DNA of 64,000 nt from Streptomyces sp. AC558_RSS880 (GCF_019049255.1 NZ_JAGMUJ010000150.1:186001-250000); one strand, 5' to 3'; counted from the first letter of the stretch, positions 47,431 through 57,132 are shown. Notes: generated by a model from the letters alone, not told the origin. Translations and numbers: made by a program.

Positions 47431-48816
47431 ATGCGCCCCTTCCGTGGCGTTCCGTTGCTCGTCGCCGCCCTCGCCGCGGCCGCCCTCACCGCTCCGACTC
47501 CGGCCGGCGCGGCCGGGGACGGTCACTGCGCGCGCCAGGAACGCGTGCGCGTGCCGGGCGCGGCCCATCAGCGCAGTGCCTGCCTCGCCGATCTCACCAC
47601 GGCGGGGCTGGCCGGTACGCCGTACACCGACATGGCCGACCAGGCGGGGCTGACCGCCGCGGCCACCCGGTCGCCGTCCGGCGTGCCCGGGGTGCAGATC
47701 GACGGCTACTTCCCGGACTCGTCCCGCTTCAACGCCACCCACGGCTGGCGGCACGACGCCCAGTTCGTGATCCGGCTGCCCGACCGCTGGAACGGCGGGC
47801 TGGTCGTCACCGGCGCGCCCGGCAACCGTAAGCAGTACGCGACCGACAAGGCGATCTCCGACCAGGTGCTGGCGCGGGGCTACGCCTATGCGGCGACCGA
47901 CAAGGGCAACAGCGGTGTCGACTTCCACCGCGACGGTGAGCGTCCCGGTGACGCCGTCGCCGAGTGGAACGCGCGCACCACACAGCTCACCCGCGCCGCC
48001 CGGCGCGCGGTGGCCCAGCGCTACGGGCACGCCCCGCACCGTACGTACATGACCGGCGTCTCCAACGGCGGCTACCTCACCCGCTGGCAGTTGGAGAACC
48101 GCCCAGAGCTGTACGACGGCGGGGTGGACTGGGAGGGCACCCTGTGGGCCGCCGAGGGGCGTCACCCGCTGCTCTCCCTGCCGGTGGCGGTGGCCCGGAT
48201 GTACGGCAGGGCGACCGACGAGGACATGTACGCGGCGGGCTTCGCACGCGGCTCCGAGTTCCTGTGGCCGTACCACGAGAAGGCCTACTGGGGGCTCACG
48301 CAGAAGATCTACCGCGCCGAGTTCGACCCGGACCACGACCCGGGCTGCCCCGGTCCCTCCGCCGGGTCGACGACGGAGCAGATCCTCGCGCCGTGCCCGT
48401 CCGACGCCGCCTACGACTACGCCTCGCGCCCCGCGTCCGTGCACCGTGCCGTGGAGCGTGTGGCGCTCACCGGGCGGATCGGGCGGCCGATGATCACCCT
48501 GCACGGCGATCTGGACGCGCTGCTGCCCAAGTCCGTCGACTCCGATGTGTACGACGGCATGGTCGAGGCGAGCGGGCGCGGGCGGATGCACCGCTACTAC
48601 ACGGTGCAGGACGGCACACACGTCGACGGGCTGTACGACACCCATCCGGACCGGCTGCGGCCGATCCTGCCCTGCTACCGCTCGGCGTTCGACGCCCTGG
48701 TCGCATGGGTGGAGCGCGGAGTCGCGCCGCCCGCGGACCGGACGGTCGGCAGGCCCGCGGACGGCGATGTGGTCAACTCCTGCGCGCTGGGCTCCGGTGA
48801 GGCGGTGACGCCGTAG
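47431..48816 (+). CDS. Secreted alpha/beta-hydrolase (tannase/3-hydroxybutyrate oligomer hydrolase-like)
   Basis: The 461-residue protein has a Sec signal (RPFRGVPLLVAALAAAALTA, cleavage near AGA-AG). It has the nucleophile elbow G-V-S-N-G-G-Y with Ser near residue 211, the acid region LHGDLDALLP and the His in DGTHVDGLYDTHP. KQYATDKAISDQVLARGYAYAATDKGN resembles 3HB-oligomer and tannase-type esterases. Likely releases an acid from an ester outside the cell. GGAGG lies 6 nt before the ATG. It converges with a small membrane protein gene (4-nt gap). Confidence 0.8.
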   Translation: MRPFRGVPLLVAALAAAALTAPTPAGAAGDGHCARQERVRVPGAAHQRSACLADLTTAGLAGTPYTDMADQAGLTAAATRSPSGVPGVQIDGYFPDSSRFNATHGWRHDAQFVIRLPDRWNGGLVVTGAPGNRKQYATDKAISDQVLARGYAYAATDKGNSGVDFHRDGERPGDAVAEWNARTTQLTRAARRAVAQRYGHAPHRTYMTGVSNGGYLTRWQLENRPELYDGGVDWEGTLWAAEGRHPLLSLPVAVARMYGRATDEDMYAAGFARGSEFLWPYHEKAYWGLTQKIYRAEFDPDHDPGCPGPSAGSTTEQILAPCPSDAAYDYASRPASVHRAVERVALTGRIGRPMITLHGDLDALLPKSVDSDVYDGMVEASGRGRMHRYYTVQDGTHVDGLYDTHPDRLRPILPCYRSAFDALVAWVERGVAPPADRTVGRPADGDVVNSCALGSGEAVTP

Positions 48817-48820
48817 CGCC

Positions 48821-49003
48821 TCAGCGGCCCAGCTCCTTGCGGGAGACGCGGCGCAGCCTGCGCCGCTGTGCGGGGTCCAGGGCGAGGTACGCGGCGGCCG
48901 GAACTCCCAGGACTATCAGAAGCGCGGCCCACCAGGGCAGCCAGAAGAACAGGATCAGTCCGGCCGCCACACCCCCCGCGGCGATCTTGGCGTTCTTCGA
49001 CAT
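48821..49003 (-). CDS. Small membrane protein (60 aa)
   Basis: A perfect AAGGAGG lies 8 nt before the ATG. MSKNAKIAAGGVAAGLILFF is followed by LPWWAALLIVLGVPAAAYLAL, giving two short TM helices, and a basic tail AQRRRLRRVSRKELGR that should stay in the cytoplasm. No family recognised; a chaperone or regulatory peptide of the envelope is possible. Confidence 0.7.
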   Translation of the reverse strand: MSKNAKIAAGGVAAGLILFFWLPWWAALLIVLGVPAAAYLALDPAQRRRLRRVSRKELGR

Positions 49004-49252
49004 GAGTGTCGCCTCCTTCGCGGCCACTGCCGCTCTCTGCCGTGAAAACGGGCCCGCGCCCGCGGCAGTTCCGGACCGCGACCCTGAGACGTCCCTGAGG
49101 CGCGCCCCTAAGGTCTCCGAGAGCCCGTTGTGGGCCTCCCCGCCCGGGAGTCCCACGACGCGCCTCCATGGTGACTCAGCTCACAGCGCGGGCATAACCG
49201 GTCGGCGCCGCTCGTGCTGTACCCTCGGCGACTCCGGCTTCACTAGTCAAGT

Positions 49253-52141
49253 TTGAGGACTTCTGTCATCGTTGCGCAGACGACTCCCCTGGCACCCTCC
49301 TCCGCACACCCCGCACACTCCGAACTGACCGGCTGTCCGGCCGTATTCGTACCAGGTGACCCCGCCCGCACCGGTCGGATCGCGTTCTGGCGGCCCGACG
49401 GCTCGCCTCCCCCGGCCGTGGACGCGGCGTCGGCCGGGGACCTGACCGTCGTGGTACCCGGCGACGACGGGATCGAGGCGGTGCGTGTGCCCGCCACCGT
49501 ACTGCCGGTGCGCGACGCGCTCCCGTTCCTCACCCGTGCGCGTGCCGGTGGCGCCGGGCACCGGGCCACCCGGTTCTGGGGCGCCGCCGCCATGCACGCC
49601 CTGCACCTGGTGGCGCGCGGTCTGCTGCTGCCCGGTCTCTCCCCCGCCGACCACGACGCCTGGCGCGTCGGCCCGCTGGACGCGCAGGACGTCGAGGCGA
49701 TCCGCCGGCTCGCCGCCGCGATGCCGCCGGAGGCCCACGCGACGCCGCTGGACGGCACCGGGCCGCCTCGGCTGCCCGACCCCGAACGGCTGCTGCGCGC
49801 CTTCCTCGACGCGGTCGCCGACACCCTCCCCCGCTCCCCCGCCGCCCGCCTCGCGACCGGCACCGCCGCCTTCGCGGTACCGGAACCGCAACGGCTGCCC
49901 GGACTGCGGGCCTGGGCCGCCGGCATCGCCGCCGGCCACGACGCCGGCGTACGGCTGTCGCTGCGGATCGAGGTGCGCGGGCTCACGGACGCGGCCGACA
50001 CCGCGGACGTGTCGTTCCGGGCCGTCCTCCAGCTGCACGGCGTGAGCGACCCCGCACTCGTCGCGGACGCCGGCGAGGTGTGGGCCGGGGCCTGTGACGC
50101 GGCCTTCGACTCCCGCGCGCGCATGGACGCCCTGCTCGCGCTCCGCCGCGCGGCGCGGGCCTGGGCGCCGCTCACCCCCTTGCTGTCGGCGACCGCGCCG
50201 GACGCGGTGGACCTCGCGGAGGAGGAGATCGCCGAACTCCTCGGCGACGGCGGCCGGGCACTCGCCGCCGCGGGCGTCGACGTGCACTGGCCCAGGGAAC
50301 TGGTCCGCGAACTCACCACCCGCGCGGAGGTCGGTCCCGCCGACGACGAGCCGGGGCCCGGAAGGGCCGGGTCCGCGGACGGGCCGTCGTTCCTGTCCGC
50401 CGACGCGCTGCTCGCCTTCGACTGGTGGTTCGCCCTGGGCGACCGGCGGCTCACGCGCGAGGAACTGGACCGGCTGGCCGAGGCGAACCGCCCCCTCGTG
50501 CGGCTGCGCGACCAGTGGGTCCTGATCGACCCGCGGGAACTGGCCCGGGCCCGTGCGCGCCAGGACCGCAAGATCACGCCGGTCGACGCGCTCGGTGCGG
50601 CCCTGACGGGCTCCGTGGAGGTCGACGGCGGCCGGATCGAGGTCCGGCCCACCGGGTGGCTGGCGGCCCTGCGGGACCGGCTCGCGGACCCCGAGGCACA
50701 GGAGCCCGTCGAGCAGCCCGCCGCGCTCGCCGCCACGCTGCGGGACTACCAGCGGCGCGGCCTGAACTGGCTGGCCCGGACGACCTCCCTGGGCCTGGGC
50801 TGCTGTCTCGCCGACGACATGGGGCTCGGCAAGACCATCACCCTGATCGCCCTGCACCTGCACCGCCAGACCGATCCGGAGTCCGCGGGTCCCACTCTCG
50901 TGGTCTGCCCGACCTCCCTGATGGGCAACTGGCAGCGGGAGATCGAGCGGTTCGCGCCCGGCACCCCGGTGCGCCGCTTCCACGGCGCGCGGCGGGCGCT
51001 GGACGACCTGGCCGACGGCGAGGTGGTGCTCACCACGTACGGCACCATGCGGCTGGACGCCTCCCGGCTCGCCGGGGTCCCCTGGGGCATGGTCGTCGCC
51101 GACGAGGCCCAGCACGTGAAGAACCCGTACTCCTCGACGGCCCGCCGGCTGCGTTCCATCGGCGCACGCGCGCGCGTGGCGCTCACCGGCACGCCGGTGG
51201 AGAACAACCTGTCGGAACTGTGGGCGATCCTGGACTGGACGACCCCCGGCCTGCTGGGCCGGCTCGGCACCTTCCGACGGCGGTACGCGGACGCCGTCGA
51301 GGGCGGGCAGGATCCGGCCGCGGCGGACCGGCTGGCCCGTCTGGTACGGCCGTTCCTGCTGCGCCGCCGCAAGTCGGACCCCGGGATCGCGCCCGAGCTG
51401 CCGCCCAAGACGGAGACCGATCACGCGGTGTCGCTCACCCAGGAGCAGACGGCGCTGTACGAGGCCGTGGTGCGCGAGGCGATGGCCGAGATCGCGGGCG
51501 CCGGCAGCATGGCGCGGCGCGGGCTGATCGTGAAGCTGCTGACCGGCCTGAAGCAGATCTGCAACCACCCGGCGCAGTTCCTCAAGGAGGAACGGCCGGT
51601 GGTCGCCGGGAGGTCCGGGAAGCTGGAGCTGCTGGACGAACTCCTCGACACGGTCCTCACCGAGCGGGCCGGTGTCCTGGTGTTCACGCAGTACGTGCGG
51701 ATGGCCCGGCTGCTGGAACGGCACCTGGCCGCGCGGGGCGTGCCGACGCAGTTCCTGCACGGCGGCACGCCGGTCGCCGAGCGCGAGGCGATGGTGCGCC
51801 GTTTCCAGGACGGCGAGGTACCGGTCTTCCTGCTGTCGCTGAAGGCGGCGGGCACGGGGCTGAACCTCACCCGCGCGGAGCACGTCGTGCACTACGACCG
51901 CTGGTGGAACCCCGCCGTCGAGGCCCAGGCGACGGACCGCGCGTACCGCATCGGCCAGACCCGGCCGGTGCAGGTGCACCGCATCATCGCCGAGGGGACC
52001 ATCGAGGACCGCATCGCCGGGCTGCTGGAGCGCAAGCGCGAGCTGGCCGACGCGGTGCTCGGCTCCGGCGAGGCGGCGCTCACCGAACTGACCGACGCCG
52101 AGCTGGCGGAGCTGGTCGAACTGCGAGGGGGACTGCGATGA
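49253..52141 (+). CDS. SNF2-family DEAD/DEAH ATPase (HelZ/RapA-like)
   Basis: About 962 residues. An N-terminal SNF2-associated bacterial domain occupies about 1-480. The ATPase core has LRDYQRRGLNWL, Walker A DDMGLGKT (about 521), DEAQ box VVADEAQHVKNP (about 612), VALTGTPVENNLSELW, LVFTQYVRM and motif VI ATDRAYRIGQTRPV (about 893). Such proteins are dsDNA translocases or remodel nucleoprotein; bacterial partners with SWIM proteins are common. The start is uncertain: the frame begins with TTG 49253, and no ATG/GTG is available soon after. A TACCCT box is at 49220-49225. Its stop overlaps the SWIM gene start (ATGA). Confidence 0.88.
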   Translation: MRTSVIVAQTTPLAPSSAHPAHSELTGCPAVFVPGDPARTGRIAFWRPDGSPPPAVDAASAGDLTVVVPGDDGIEAVRVPATVLPVRDALPFLTRARAGGAGHRATRFWGAAAMHALHLVARGLLLPGLSPADHDAWRVGPLDAQDVEAIRRLAAAMPPEAHATPLDGTGPPRLPDPERLLRAFLDAVADTLPRSPAARLATGTAAFAVPEPQRLPGLRAWAAGIAAGHDAGVRLSLRIEVRGLTDAADTADVSFRAVLQLHGVSDPALVADAGEVWAGACDAAFDSRARMDALLALRRAARAWAPLTPLLSATAPDAVDLAEEEIAELLGDGGRALAAAGVDVHWPRELVRELTTRAEVGPADDEPGPGRAGSADGPSFLSADALLAFDWWFALGDRRLTREELDRLAEANRPLVRLRDQWVLIDPRELARARARQDRKITPVDALGAALTGSVEVDGGRIEVRPTGWLAALRDRLADPEAQEPVEQPAALAATLRDYQRRGLNWLARTTSLGLGCCLADDMGLGKTITLIALHLHRQTDPESAGPTLVVCPTSLMGNWQREIERFAPGTPVRRFHGARRALDDLADGEVVLTTYGTMRLDASRLAGVPWGMVVADEAQHVKNPYSSTARRLRSIGARARVALTGTPVENNLSELWAILDWTTPGLLGRLGTFRRRYADAVEGGQDPAAADRLARLVRPFLLRRRKSDPGIAPELPPKTETDHAVSLTQEQTALYEAVVREAMAEIAGAGSMARRGLIVKLLTGLKQICNHPAQFLKEERPVVAGRSGKLELLDELLDTVLTERAGVLVFTQYVRMARLLERHLAARGVPTQFLHGGTPVAEREAMVRRFQDGEVPVFLLSLKAAGTGLNLTRAEHVVHYDRWWNPAVEAQATDRAYRIGQTRPVQVHRIIAEGTIEDRIAGLLERKRELADAVLGSGEAALTELTDAELAELVELRGGLR

Positions 52142-53409
52142 CCCGGTACGACGGTGACGAGGCCGGCGTGGAGCGCGTCTTCGCCGCGCTGCCGCCCGCG
52201 CGGGGGCGCGGTTTCGCGGGGACCTGGTGGGGCCGGGCCTGGCTGACGGCGCTGGAGGGTACGGCGCTGGACTCCGGGCAGCTCAAGGCGGGCCGCGGGC
52301 TGGCACGCGCGGGCGCGGTCGGCGCGGTGTCCGTACGGCCGGGGCGCATCACGGCGGTCGTACAGGACCGGGACCGTACGGCCCACCGCGCGGACGTGCT
52401 GCTGCAGGAGCTGTCCGAGGAGCAGTGGGACCGGTTCCTGGCCATGACCGTGGAGCGGGCCGGGCATGTGGCGGCGCTGCTCGACCGCGAGATGCCCACG
52501 CACCTGGTCGAGGACGCGGAGCTGGCCGGCGTCGAACTGCTGCCGGGCCTGGGCGATCTGGAACCGGAGTGCGACTGCGGGGCCTGGGACCACTGCGGTC
52601 ACACGGCGGCGCTGTGCTACCAGGTGGCCCGGCTGCTGGACCAGGACCCGTTCGTCCTGCTGCTGATGCGGGGACGGGGTGAACGCGCCCTGCTGGACGC
52701 GCTCCAGACACGCGGTGACGCGTCCGCCGGGCAGCCCGCGCGGGGTGCGGAGGGCGTGGACGCGGCCGAGGCGTACGCGGCCGGGGACATCCTGCCGTCG
52801 CTTCCCGACGCCCCGGTCCTCCCCGCGGAGCCGGGTGTTCCACCGTCGCTGGACACGGAGGCGGAGCCCGCGGCCGGGATCGATCCGCCCGCGCTGGAGT
52901 TCCTGGCCGCCCGGACCGCCGTACGAGCCCACCGGCTGCTGGCGGAAGCGCTCCGGGACGGGCACGAACGGCGGCCCGTGGAACCGGAACCGGCCGTCGC
53001 GCGGGACGCGGTGCGGCTGGCCGCCGGGGAGCCCGGCCGCGCCGTGACGGAGCGGCTCGCCGAGGGGTCCGGGCGCGGCCGGGAAGGGCTGGGCGTGGCC
53101 GTACGGGCCTGGCGGCACGGCGGTACGGCGGCCCTGGCCGTGCTCGACGAGGAGTGGACCGTGGACGGCGAACGGCTGGCACGCGCGCGTGCCGCCCTCG
53201 ACTCGGCGTGGGACGAGGACGAACGACCGGTGCTCCGGGCCCGGGCCAACCGGTGGACGGTGGCCGGCGCACCCGTCCAGCTGCGCCTGGACCGCGAGGG
53301 GCGCTGGTGGCCGTACCGCAAGGAACGCGGCCGGTGGACCCCGGCAGGGGACTCCTCCCAGGACCCGGCGACGGCACTGGCCTCGGCGGAGCGCGCGCCC
53401 GAAAGGTAG
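52138..53409 (+). CDS. SWIM zinc-finger protein
   Basis: The 423-residue protein starts inside the SNF2 gene stop (ATGA). The SWIM finger C-x-C-x(n)-C-x-H is seen as ECDCGAWDHCGHTAAL at about residues 143-158. The opening GFAGTWWGRAWLTALEGTALDSGQLKAGRGLAR is the usual family N-terminus; a Pro/Glu-rich middle and a C-terminal domain with WTVDGERLARARAAL follow. SWIM domains bind DNA or protein. Fixed coupling to an SNF2 ATPase suggests one complex, perhaps in DNA repair or chromosome upkeep, but this is not shown. Confidence 0.85.
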   Translation: MTRYDGDEAGVERVFAALPPARGRGFAGTWWGRAWLTALEGTALDSGQLKAGRGLARAGAVGAVSVRPGRITAVVQDRDRTAHRADVLLQELSEEQWDRFLAMTVERAGHVAALLDREMPTHLVEDAELAGVELLPGLGDLEPECDCGAWDHCGHTAALCYQVARLLDQDPFVLLLMRGRGERALLDALQTRGDASAGQPARGAEGVDAAEAYAAGDILPSLPDAPVLPAEPGVPPSLDTEAEPAAGIDPPALEFLAARTAVRAHRLLAEALRDGHERRPVEPEPAVARDAVRLAAGEPGRAVTERLAEGSGRGREGLGVAVRAWRHGGTAALAVLDEEWTVDGERLARARAALDSAWDEDERPVLRARANRWTVAGAPVQLRLDREGRWWPYRKERGRWTPAGDSSQDPATALASAERAPER

Positions 53410-53564
53410 CCGCGGCGGGATCGTCGCCGCACCGAGGCCACGACCGGCCCGGTGGCCGTACCGCGAGGAACACGGTCGCTCGGTCCCGGCAGGGGTTCCC
53501 GCGGGGACCGGCGACGGCCCCGGCGAAGGGCCACCGGAGAGTGACCGCGCCTCGCGCGGTGCCG

Positions 53565-53990
53565 TCAGGGCAGCTCCACGTCCCCCAGGGACGGCAGGAG
53601 CGACTCCAGACCGCTCGGCAGCTCGCTCGGGAACTCGGACGGCAGCTCCGTGGGAAAACCGGACGGCAGCCGGCTCGGGAGACCGCTGGGCAGCTCGGTG
53701 GGGATGCCGAACGACGGATCGGGCGAGCCGCCGGTGCCCGTGCTGCTCTCGGTGGGCTCCTTGTCCGGCGAGTCGTCGTCACCCCTGGTCATCAGCACGA
53801 CGAGGGACACGGCCGCGAGGGCGACGACAACGGCGAGCAGGAGGAGCACGACCCTGCGTCCGCCGGGAGGCCCAGGAGGACGGGGTGGCGGCGCGCCGCC
53901 GTTCGCGGGCGGTCCGAAGCTGCCGCCGCCCGGAGGCGGAGTGCCGTCCGGCGGCCTGGGCGGTACGGGTGGCATGGCCATACGCACCAT
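53565..53990 (-). CDS. Single-pass membrane protein with Pro/Ser-Leu repeats
   Basis: About 141 residues. The Pro/Gly-rich cytoplasmic N-terminus (MPPVPPRPPDGTPPPGG) leads to one TM helix (RVVLLLLAVVVALAAVSLVVL) and an extracellular tail. That tail is built of 4-residue units: LPSG-LPSR-LPSG-FPTE, then LPSE-FPSE-LPSG. Starts at 53990, 53981 and 53975 are all ATG, and none has a clear ribosome site. No function is known; the regular tail could be a stalk or wall-spanning segment. Confidence 0.6.
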   Translation of the reverse strand: MVRMAMPPVPPRPPDGTPPPGGGSFGPPANGGAPPPRPPGPPGGRRVVLLLLAVVVALAAVSLVVLMTRGDDDSPDKEPTESSTGTGGSPDPSFGIPTELPSGLPSRLPSGFPTELPSEFPSELPSGLESLLPSLGDVELP

Positions 53991-54335
53991 GGTCGCCGCG
54001 AACCCGGGGCCTGCGCGAGGACACCGCGCGGAAGTTGATACGGACTCAGGGCACGGACGCCATGATGACGACGTACCCCGCGCGGAGCGCACGCCCGGAA
54101 CAGCACCGTCCCCGCGGCGGGCCTGACCCGTACCACGCGCGTGCGCCACACGGCCGTACTGCGCGAGGGCGCACCCGCGGGATGCGTGCCGGGCCGACTC
54201 GGTACGCGCCGTCGCCGCGGGGAGGTCCCACGCCGGCCCGGATGCGCGGCGACCGCCGTGAGTCCGCGCGGTCGCCGCGTCGACCACGACCGGATGCGCA
54301 CCACGCGGGGAGGCGCGGTCGTCCCGGACGCGTGT
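53991..54335. other. Intergenic, no gene recognised
   Basis: 345 nt between the head of the Pro/Ser membrane protein gene and the xylA terminator. Long GC-driven open frames occur on both strands, but none starts with a ribosome site or shows a protein family. Confidence 0.6.
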
Positions 54336-54384
54336 GCGAGGGCGTGGCCGTCCCGTGGCAGGGACGGGACGGCCACGCCCTCGC
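54336..54384. terminator. xylA terminator, 21-bp perfect stem
   Basis: Arms 54336-54356 and 54364-54384 pair perfectly around a 7-nt loop, 10 nt beyond the xylA stop. Confidence 0.9.
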
Positions 54385-54393
54385 GGTCGGGGC

Positions 54394-55560
54394 TCAGCCC
54401 CGGGCGCCCAGCAGGTGGTCCATCGCCAGCTGGTCGAGGCGCTCGAAGGCCATGCCCCGCGCGGCGGCCTCGTCGACGTCGAAGTCCTCGAAGGCGGACC
54501 GGTCGTCGAGCAGGGCCTGGAGGCCGTCGGCCGCCGTGGGCTGGGCCAGCTGGTCCAGCCGGGCCGCGCGCAGCGCCTCCTGCACCTCCGGGTCGGAGCG
54601 GAACGCGGCGGCGCGCTCCTTGAGGATCAGGTAGTTGCGCATGCAGCCGGCCGCCGAGGCCCACACGCCGTCGAAGTCCTCGGTCCGCGGCGGCTTGAAG
54701 TCGAAGTGCCGCGGGCCCTCGTACCCGGCCGACTCGAGCAGGTCCACCAGCCAGAACGCGGCGCGCAGGTCGCCCGCGCCGAAGCGGAGGTCCTGGTCGT
54801 ACTTGATGCCGGACTGGCCGTTGAGGTCGATGTGGAAGAGCTTGCCCGCCCACAGCGCCTGCGCGATGCCGTGCGGGAAGTTCAGCCCGGCCATCTGCTC
54901 GTGGCCGACCTCCGGGTTGACGCCGTACAGCTCCGGGCGCTCCAGGCGCTCGATGAACGCCAGGGCGTGGCCGATGGTGGGCAGCAGGATGTCGCCGCGC
55001 GGCTCGTTCGGCTTGGGCTCGATGGCGAAGCGGATGTCGTAGCCCTGCGAGGTGACGTACTCGCCGAGCAGGTCGAAGGCCTCCTTCATGCGGTCGAGGG
55101 CGTCCCGCACGTCCTTGGCGCCACCGGACTCGGCGCCCTCACGGCCGCCCCAGGCCACATAGGTCTCGGCGCCGAGCTCGGCCGCGAGGTCGATGTTGCG
55201 GATGGTCTTGCGCAGCGCGTAGCGGCGCACGTCGCGGTCGTTGGCGGTGAAGCCGCCGTCCTTGAACACCGGGTGGGTGAACAGGTTGGTGGTGGCCATC
55301 GGCACCTTCATGCCGGTGTCGTCCAGCGCCTGCCGGAACCGCTTGATGTGCTCCTCGCGCTCGCTGTCGCTCGAGCCGAAGGGGATCAGGTCGTCGTCGT
55401 GGAACGTGACGCCGTGGGCGCCCAGCTCGGCCAGGCGCCGCACCGACTCGACCGGGTCGAGGGCACGCCGCGTGGCGTCGCCGAAGGGGTCCCGTCCCTG
55501 CCAGCCGACGGTCCACAGTCCGAAGGTGAACTTGTCCTCGGGGGTGGGCTGGTAGTTCAT
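54394..55560 (-). CDS. xylA: Xylose isomerase
   Basis: The 388-residue enzyme converts D-xylose to D-xylulose (and D-glucose to fructose). The short Streptomyces class I form is complete: FHDDDLIP with His54 and Asp57, EPKPNEPRGD with Glu181 and Lys183, NPEVGHEQMAG with Glu217 and His220, and LFHIDLNGQ with Asp245 for the two metal sites. AAGGAGCCG precedes the ATG. It is divergent from xylB across 126 nt that hold an AT-rich dyad, and closed by a strong terminator. Confidence 0.98.
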   Translation of the reverse strand: MNYQPTPEDKFTFGLWTVGWQGRDPFGDATRRALDPVESVRRLAELGAHGVTFHDDDLIPFGSSDSEREEHIKRFRQALDDTGMKVPMATTNLFTHPVFKDGGFTANDRDVRRYALRKTIRNIDLAAELGAETYVAWGGREGAESGGAKDVRDALDRMKEAFDLLGEYVTSQGYDIRFAIEPKPNEPRGDILLPTIGHALAFIERLERPELYGVNPEVGHEQMAGLNFPHGIAQALWAGKLFHIDLNGQSGIKYDQDLRFGAGDLRAAFWLVDLLESAGYEGPRHFDFKPPRTEDFDGVWASAAGCMRNYLILKERAAAFRSDPEVQEALRAARLDQLAQPTAADGLQALLDDRSAFEDFDVDEAAARGMAFERLDQLAMDHLLGARG

Positions 55561-55686
55561 GCCACGGCTCCTTGCTCGCTGAGGTATTTCGTCATGGCGG
55601 TTTACAAATTAGTATGCAGGAACATTTCTGGGAAGAGACACACCCCGCCGAGTCGCGGAAGTGGGTCGCAGAAGAGGGAGAGACCG
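55561..55686. promoter_or_regulatory. Divergent xylA/xylB control region with ROK-type dyad
   Basis: An island of A/T-rich sequence in GC-rich DNA centres on TACAAATTAGTA (55603-55614), symmetric at 10 of 12 positions. AT-rich dyads of this kind are bound by ROK regulators such as XylR. It lies between both start codons, and the ROK gene is third in the locus. Confidence 0.65.
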
Positions 55687-57132
55687 ATGTCAGCAGCCGA
55701 GGGTCCGCTCGTCGTCGGCGTGGACACATCCACCCAGTCCACCAAGGCGCTGGTCGTCGACGTGGCCACCGGCCGGGTCGTCGCGAGCGGCCAGGCACCG
55801 CACACGGTGACCTCGGGGGCGGGCCGGGAGAGCGACCCGCGCCAGTGGTGGGACGCCCTGTCCGAGGCGCTGCGCCAGTGCGGCGAGGCGGCGCACGAGG
55901 CCGCCGCGGTGTCGATCGGCGGACAGCAGCACGGCCTGGTCACCCTGGACGGACACGGGGAGCCGGTCCGCCCGGCGCTGCTGTGGAACGACGTGCGTTC
56001 CGCGCCGCAGGGCCGCCGGCTGATCGAGGAGCTGGGCGGCGCGAAGTTCTGGGCCGAGCGCACCGGAAGCGTGCCGGCCGCCTCCTTCACGGTCACCAAG
56101 TGGGCCTGGCTGGCGGAGCACGAGCCGGACGCGGTGCGCGCCACCAAGGCGGTCCGCCTCCCCCACGACTACCTCACCGAGCGGCTCACCGGGCAGGGCA
56201 CCACCGACCGCGGCGACGCCTCCGGCACCGGCTGGTGGGCGTCGGGGACGGAGGCGTACGACGAGGAGATCCTCGCGCACGTGGGGCTCGACCCGGCGCT
56301 GCTGCCCCGCGTGGTGCGTCCCGGTGAGGTCGCCGGGACCGTGCGCGACGGCCACGACCTGCCGTTCTCCAAGGGCACCCTGGTGGCGTGCGGCACCGGT
56401 GACAACGCCGCCGCCGCGCTGGGCCTCGGGGTGCGTCCCGGCACGCCGGTGATGAGCCTCGGCACCTCGGGCACCGTGTACGCGGTGACGCAGCGCAGGC
56501 CGGCCGATCCGACCGGCACGGTGGCGGGGTTCGCCGACGCGCGCGGCGACTGGCTGCCGCTGGCCTGCACGCTCAACTGCACGCTGGCCGTGGACCGGGT
56601 CGCGGCGCTGCTGAACCTGGACCGCGAGGCCGTCGAACCCGGGCGCGGCGTCACGCTGCTGCCCTTCCTGGACGGCGAGCGCACCCCGAACCTCCCCCAC
56701 TCCTCCGGCCTGCTGCACGGGCTGCGCCACGACACCACCGGCGGTCAGCTGCTCCAGGCCGCCTACGACGGTGCCGTGTACTCCCTGCTGGCCGCGCTGG
56801 ACCTGGTCCTCGACGAGGACGCCGACCCGTCGGCGCCCCTGCTGCTGATCGGCGGCGGCGCCCGGGGCACGGCCTGGCAGCAGACCGTACGGCGGCTGTC
56901 GGGGCGGTCCGTCCAGGTGCCCCGGGCCAAGGAGCTGGTCGCGCTCGGTGCGGCGGCGCAGGCGGCCGGGCTGCTCACCGGGGAGGACCCGGCCGCGGTC
57001 GCCCGGCGCTGGGACACGGCGGCGGGCCCGGTGCTGGAGGCCGTGGAGCGGGACGAGGAGACGCTGGCCAGGCTGGCCGGGGTACTCTCCGACGCGGCCC
57101 CGCTGCTGGACCGCGGCACGGCCACCGGCTGA
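55687..57132 (+). CDS. xylB: Xylulokinase
   Basis: The 481-residue FGGY-family kinase phosphorylates D-xylulose to xylulose 5-phosphate. Phosphate-1 loop VVGVDTSTQSTKALVVD; substrate region SIGGQQHGLV and WNDVRS; the catalytic Asp region TTDRGDASGTGWW; ATP-site VMSLGTSGTVYAVT and the C-terminal LLLIGGGARGTAWQQ. GAGGGAGA lies before the ATG. It forms, with divergent xylA and the following ROK gene, a complete intracellular xylose pathway; no transporter genes are in the window. Confidence 0.96.
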   Translation: MSAAEGPLVVGVDTSTQSTKALVVDVATGRVVASGQAPHTVTSGAGRESDPRQWWDALSEALRQCGEAAHEAAAVSIGGQQHGLVTLDGHGEPVRPALLWNDVRSAPQGRRLIEELGGAKFWAERTGSVPAASFTVTKWAWLAEHEPDAVRATKAVRLPHDYLTERLTGQGTTDRGDASGTGWWASGTEAYDEEILAHVGLDPALLPRVVRPGEVAGTVRDGHDLPFSKGTLVACGTGDNAAAALGLGVRPGTPVMSLGTSGTVYAVTQRRPADPTGTVAGFADARGDWLPLACTLNCTLAVDRVAALLNLDREAVEPGRGVTLLPFLDGERTPNLPHSSGLLHGLRHDTTGGQLLQAAYDGAVYSLLAALDLVLDEDADPSAPLLLIGGGARGTAWQQTVRRLSGRSVQVPRAKELVALGAAAQAAGLLTGEDPAAVARRWDTAAGPVLEAVERDEETLARLAGVLSDAAPLLDRGTATG

